From Amaranthus tricolor (taxonomy: Eukaryota; Streptophyta; Magnoliopsida; Caryophyllales; Amaranthaceae), in contig NC_080059.1 in the NCBI RefSeq assembly GCF_026212465.1, forward strand, positions 22,716,159 to 22,780,158: a stretch of 64,000 nt of DNA, written 5' to 3'. The notes beneath the pieces were generated by a model. It had not been told where the DNA came from, did no database searches, and saw nothing but the letters and a program-made list of their open reading frames with translations. The translations under genes were made by a program, and so were the position numbers. This document shows, one piece after another, positions 60,101 through 64,000 of the stretch (its first letter is position 1; every line of letters begins with the position of its first letter).

Positions 60101-63100
60101 ATTCAAACAACTTCAACACAATAATATATACCAAATAGTGTTGTGTGCAAACTTTCGTGCAAAACAAACCATGTTTGATCGACTTTATCCGCGAAAGTGC
60201 CAAATAAGCTTAAAAACCCATAAAATCGCAACTTAAGACGTAATTTCTTGCATATGACGATGAATTTTCAATTCTAACCGCTTCAACACAATAATATATG
60301 CTAATTAGTGCTGTGTGTCAAGTTTCGTGCAAATCAAACCAAGGTTGAACTACTTTATGCGCGAAAGTGCCAAAAAACTTTAAAACCCATAAAATCGCAA
60401 CATAACACGTAATTTCTAGTAAATGACTATTATATTGAATTTTAACCATTTCAGCACCATAATATTTACCAAATAGTGTTGTGTGCCAAGTTTCGTGCAT
60501 AAAAAATCAAGTGGGAGCAACTTTATGCGCGAAAGTGCCAAAAAAGCTTAAAAACTCATAAAATCGCAACTTAACACGTAATTTCTAGCATATGACTATT
60601 ATTTTCAATTCTAACCACTTCAACACAATAATATATACCATACAGTGTTGTGTGCCAAGTTTCGTGCAAAACAAATCAAGTTTGAGCTACTTTATGCGCA
60701 AAAGTGTCTAAAAACCTTAAAAACCCATAAAATCGCAACTTAACACGTAATTTCAAGCATATGACTATTATTTTCAATTCTAACCACTTCAACACAATAA
60801 TATATACCAAAGAGTGTTATGTGTAATGTTTTCTGTAAAACACACCAAGTTTGAGCTATTTTATGCGCGAACGAGCCAAAAAAGCTTAAAAACCCATAAA
60901 ATCGCAACTTAGCATGTAATTTCTAGCATATAACGATGATTTTTAATTCCAACCACCTCAAAAAAATAATATATACCAAATAGTGTTGTGTGCAAAGTTT
61001 CCTGCAAAACAAATCAAGTTTGAGCTAATTTATGCGCGAAAGTGCCTAAAAAGCTTAAAAACCCATAAAATCGCAACTTAACACGTAATTTCTAGCATAT
61101 GACTATTATTTTCAATTCTAACCACTTCAACACAATAATATATACCAAATAGTGCTGTGTGCTAAATTTCGTGCAAAACAAACCAAGTTTGAGCTACTAT
61201 ATGCGCGAAAGTGCCAAGAAAGGTCAAAAACCAATAAAATCGCAACTTAACACGTAATTTCTAGAATATGACTATGATTTTCAATTCTACCCACTTCAAC
61301 ACAGTAATATATACCAAATAGTGTTGTGTGCAAAGTTTCATGCAAAACAAACCATGTTTGATCGACTTTATCCGCGAAAGTGCCAAATAAGCTTAAAAAC
61401 CCATAAAATCCCAACTTAACACGTAATTTCTTGCATATGACGATGAATTTTCAATTCTAACTGCTTCAACACAATAATATATGCTAATTAGTATTGTGTG
61501 TCAAGTTTCGTGCAAATCAAACCAAGTTTGAACTGCTTTATGCGCGAAAGTGCCAAAAAACTTAAAAACCCATAAAATCGCAACATAACACGTAATTTCT
61601 TGCAAATGACTATTATATTGAATTCTAACCATTTCAACACCATAATATGTACCAAATAGTGTTGTGTGCCAAGTTTCATGCATAACAAATCAATTGTGAG
61701 CAACTTTATGCGCGAAAGTGCCAAAAAAGCTTAAAAACTCATAAAATCGCAACTTAACACGTAATTTCTAGAATATGACTATGATTTTCAATTATAGCCA
61801 CTTCAACACAGTAATATATACCAAATAGTGTTGTGTGCCAAGTTTCGTGCAAAACAAACCAAGTTTGAGCTACTTGATGCGCGAATGTGCCAAAAAAGCT
61901 TAAAAACCCTTAAAATCGCAACTTAACACGTAATTTTTAGCATATGACTATTATTTTATATTCAAACAACTTCAACACAATAATATATACCAAATAGTGT
62001 TGTGTGCAAAGTTTCGTGCAAAACAAACCATGTTTGATCGTCTTTATCCGCGAAAGTGCCAAATAAGCTTAAAAACCCATAAAATCGCAACTTAACACGT
62101 AATTTCTTGCATATGACGATGAATTTTCAATTCTAAACGCTTCAACACAATAATATATGCTAATTAGTGTTGTGTGTCAAGTTTCGTGCAAATCAAAACA
62201 AGTTTGAACTACTTTATGCGCGAAAGTGCCAAAAAACTTGAAAACCCATAAAATCGCAACATAACACGTAATTTCTAGCAAATGACTATTATATTGAATT
62301 CTAACCATTTCAACACCATAATATGTACCAAATAGTGTTGTGTGCCAAGTTTCATGCATAACAAATCAAGTGTGAGCAACTTTATGCGCGAAAGTGCCAA
62401 AAAAGCTTAAAAACTCATAAAATCGCAACTTAACACGTAATTTCTAGCATATGACTATTATTTTCAATTCTAACCACTTCAACACAATAATATATACCAT
62501 ATAGTGTTGTGTGCCAAGTTTCATGCAAAACAAATCAAGTTTGAGCTACTTTATGCGCAAAAGTGTCTAAAAAGCTTAAAAACCCATAAAATCGCAACTT
62601 AACACGTAATTTCAAGCATATGACTATTATTTTCAATTATAAACACTTCAACACAATAATATATACCAAAGAGTGTTATGTGCAAAGTTTTCTGTAAAAC
62701 ACACCAAGTTTGAGCTATTTTATGCGCGAACGAGCCAAAAAAGCTTAAACACCCATAAAATCGCAACTTAGCACGTAATTTCTAGCATATGACAATGATT
62801 TTTAATTCTAACCACCTCAACACAATAATATATACCAAATAGTGTTGTGTGCAAAGTTTCCTGCAAAACAAATCAAGTTTGAGCTAATTTATGCGCGAAA
62901 GTGCCGAAAAAGCTTAAAAACCCATAAAATCACAACTTAACACGTAATTTCTAGCATATGACTATTATTTTCAATTCTAACCACTTCAACACAATAATAT
63001 ACACCAAATAGTGCTGTGTGCTAAATTTCGTGCAAAACAAACCAAGTTTGAGCTATTATATGGGCAAAATTGCCAAGAAAGGTTAAAAAACAATAAAATC

Positions 63101-64000
63101 ACAACTTAACACGTAATTTCTAGAATATGACTATGATTTTCAATTCTAGCCACTTCAACACAGTAATATATACCAAATAGTGTTGTGTGCCAAGTTTCGT
63201 GCAAAACAAACCAAGTTTGAGCTACTTGATGCGCGAATGTGCCAAAAAAGCTTAAAAACCCTTAAAATCGCAACTTAACACGTAATTTCTAGCATATGAC
63301 TATTATTTTAAATTCAAACAACTTCAACACAATAATATATACCAAATAGTGTTGTGTGCAAAGTTTCGTGCAAAACAAACCATGTTTGATCGACTTTATC
63401 CGCGAAAGTGCCAAATAAGCTTAAAAAACCCATAAAATCGCAACTTAACACGTAATTTCTTGCATATGACGATGAATTTTCAATTCTAACCGCTTCAACA
63501 CAATAATATATGCTAATTAGTGTTGTGTGTCAAGTTTCGTGCAAATCAAACCAAGTTTGAACTACTTTATGCGCGAAAGTGCCAAAAAACTTAAAAACCC
63601 ATAAAATCGCAACATAACACGTAATTTCTAGCAAATGACTATTATATTGAATTTTAACCATTTCAACACCATAATATTTACCAAATAGTGTTGTGTGCCA
63701 AGTTTCGTGCATAAAAAATCAAGTGTGAGCAACTTTATGCGCGAAAGTGCCAAAAAAGCTTAAAAACTCATAAAATCGCAACTTAACACGTACTTTCTAG
63801 CTTATGACTATTATTTTCAATTCTAACCACTTCAACACAATAATATATACCATATAGTGTTGTGTGCCAAGTTTCGTGCAAAACAAATCAAGTTTGAGCT
63901 ACTTTATGCGCAAAAGTGTCTAAAAACCTTAAAAACCCATAAAATCGCAACTTAACACGTAATTTCAAGCATATGACTATTATTTTCAATTCTAACCACT
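54090..64000. repeat. Satellite array B: ~58 copies, different subfamily and higher-order pattern
   Basis: Same 169-bp family and same orientation as array A, running past the window's end. Diagnostic variants recur here that I did not see in array A: 'tatatgctaatta', 'gatcgactttatccgc' with 'ccaaataagc', 'gttttctgtaaaac', and 'tattatatgcgc' or close forms. 'gctaatta' occurs at 54394, 55911, 57766, 58949, 60300, 61483, 62159 and 63512. The spacings of 1517, 1855, 1183, 1351, 1183, 676 and 1353 bp correspond to 9, 11, 7, 8, 7, 4 and 8 monomers. Repeated 60- and 78-codon minus-strand frames are by-products. Confidence 0.96.

Noticed and set aside
54399..63712. Repeated 60- and 78-codon minus-strand frames in array B.
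   Set aside because: Copies of the same satellite segment at each higher-order unit. Conservation follows DNA duplication, with no sign of protein selection.
10336..64000. A CENP-B-box-like or telomeric motif in the satellite.
   Set aside because: Scanning the consensus by eye on both strands found neither a CENP-B box nor TTTAGGG runs.

Overview
This window is repeat-dominated plant nuclear DNA, almost certainly from a flowering plant and probably a eudicot. The evidence is the types of LTR retrotransposon and hAT-like gene remnants present, the high A+T content, and two long arrays of a 169-bp satellite. I could not name the species. I see no intact host gene, tRNA, rRNA or CRISPR. Every protein-coding trace belongs to a decayed mobile element.

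Layout. 1-2405 is non-coding and resembles a long terminal repeat (LTR) remnant. 2420-4266 (minus) is a broken hAT-related gene (TTF-type zinc finger plus DUF4371) with a low-complexity Pro-Asn-Asp tract. About 4740-6213 is a Ty1/copia-type LTR in minus orientation with a polypurine tract at its edge. 6214-6888 is orphan non-coding retroelement sequence. 6889-10335 is a decayed, probably non-autonomous Ty1/copia (Sirevirus-like) element on the plus strand. It has a tRNA-Met-type primer binding site, a gag-like or 'plant transposon protein' pseudogene, a polypurine tract and a 3' LTR whose last bases touch the satellite.

10336-47801 is satellite array A, about 220 tandem copies of a 169-bp unit organised into several local higher-order repeats (units of 1111, 1694, 1094 and 340 bp). 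A 100-bp run of N (47802-47901) follows. Then comes the 3' two-thirds of a Ty3/gypsy chromovirus, probably of the Tekay/Del lineage: protease, reverse transcriptase, RNase H, integrase and chromodomain, then a 2661-bp 3' LTR ending at 54089. The element is broken by two frameshifts and one stop. Array B (54090-64000) resumes directly after the LTR. It is the same satellite family but a different subfamily, with higher-order units of 4 to 11 monomers.

Reading. A monomer near nucleosome length, megabase-style higher-order structure, repeated local amplification and a chromodomain-bearing retrotransposon inside the array all fit a centromeric or pericentromeric satellite block with its edge at 10.3 kb. 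That function is inference; the sequence shows only the array. The strongest leads are the satellite itself (unnamed by me, with an internal dyad in the monomer), the subfamily switch across the gap, and a duplicated hairpin plus polypurine-tract module before the chromovirus LTR.
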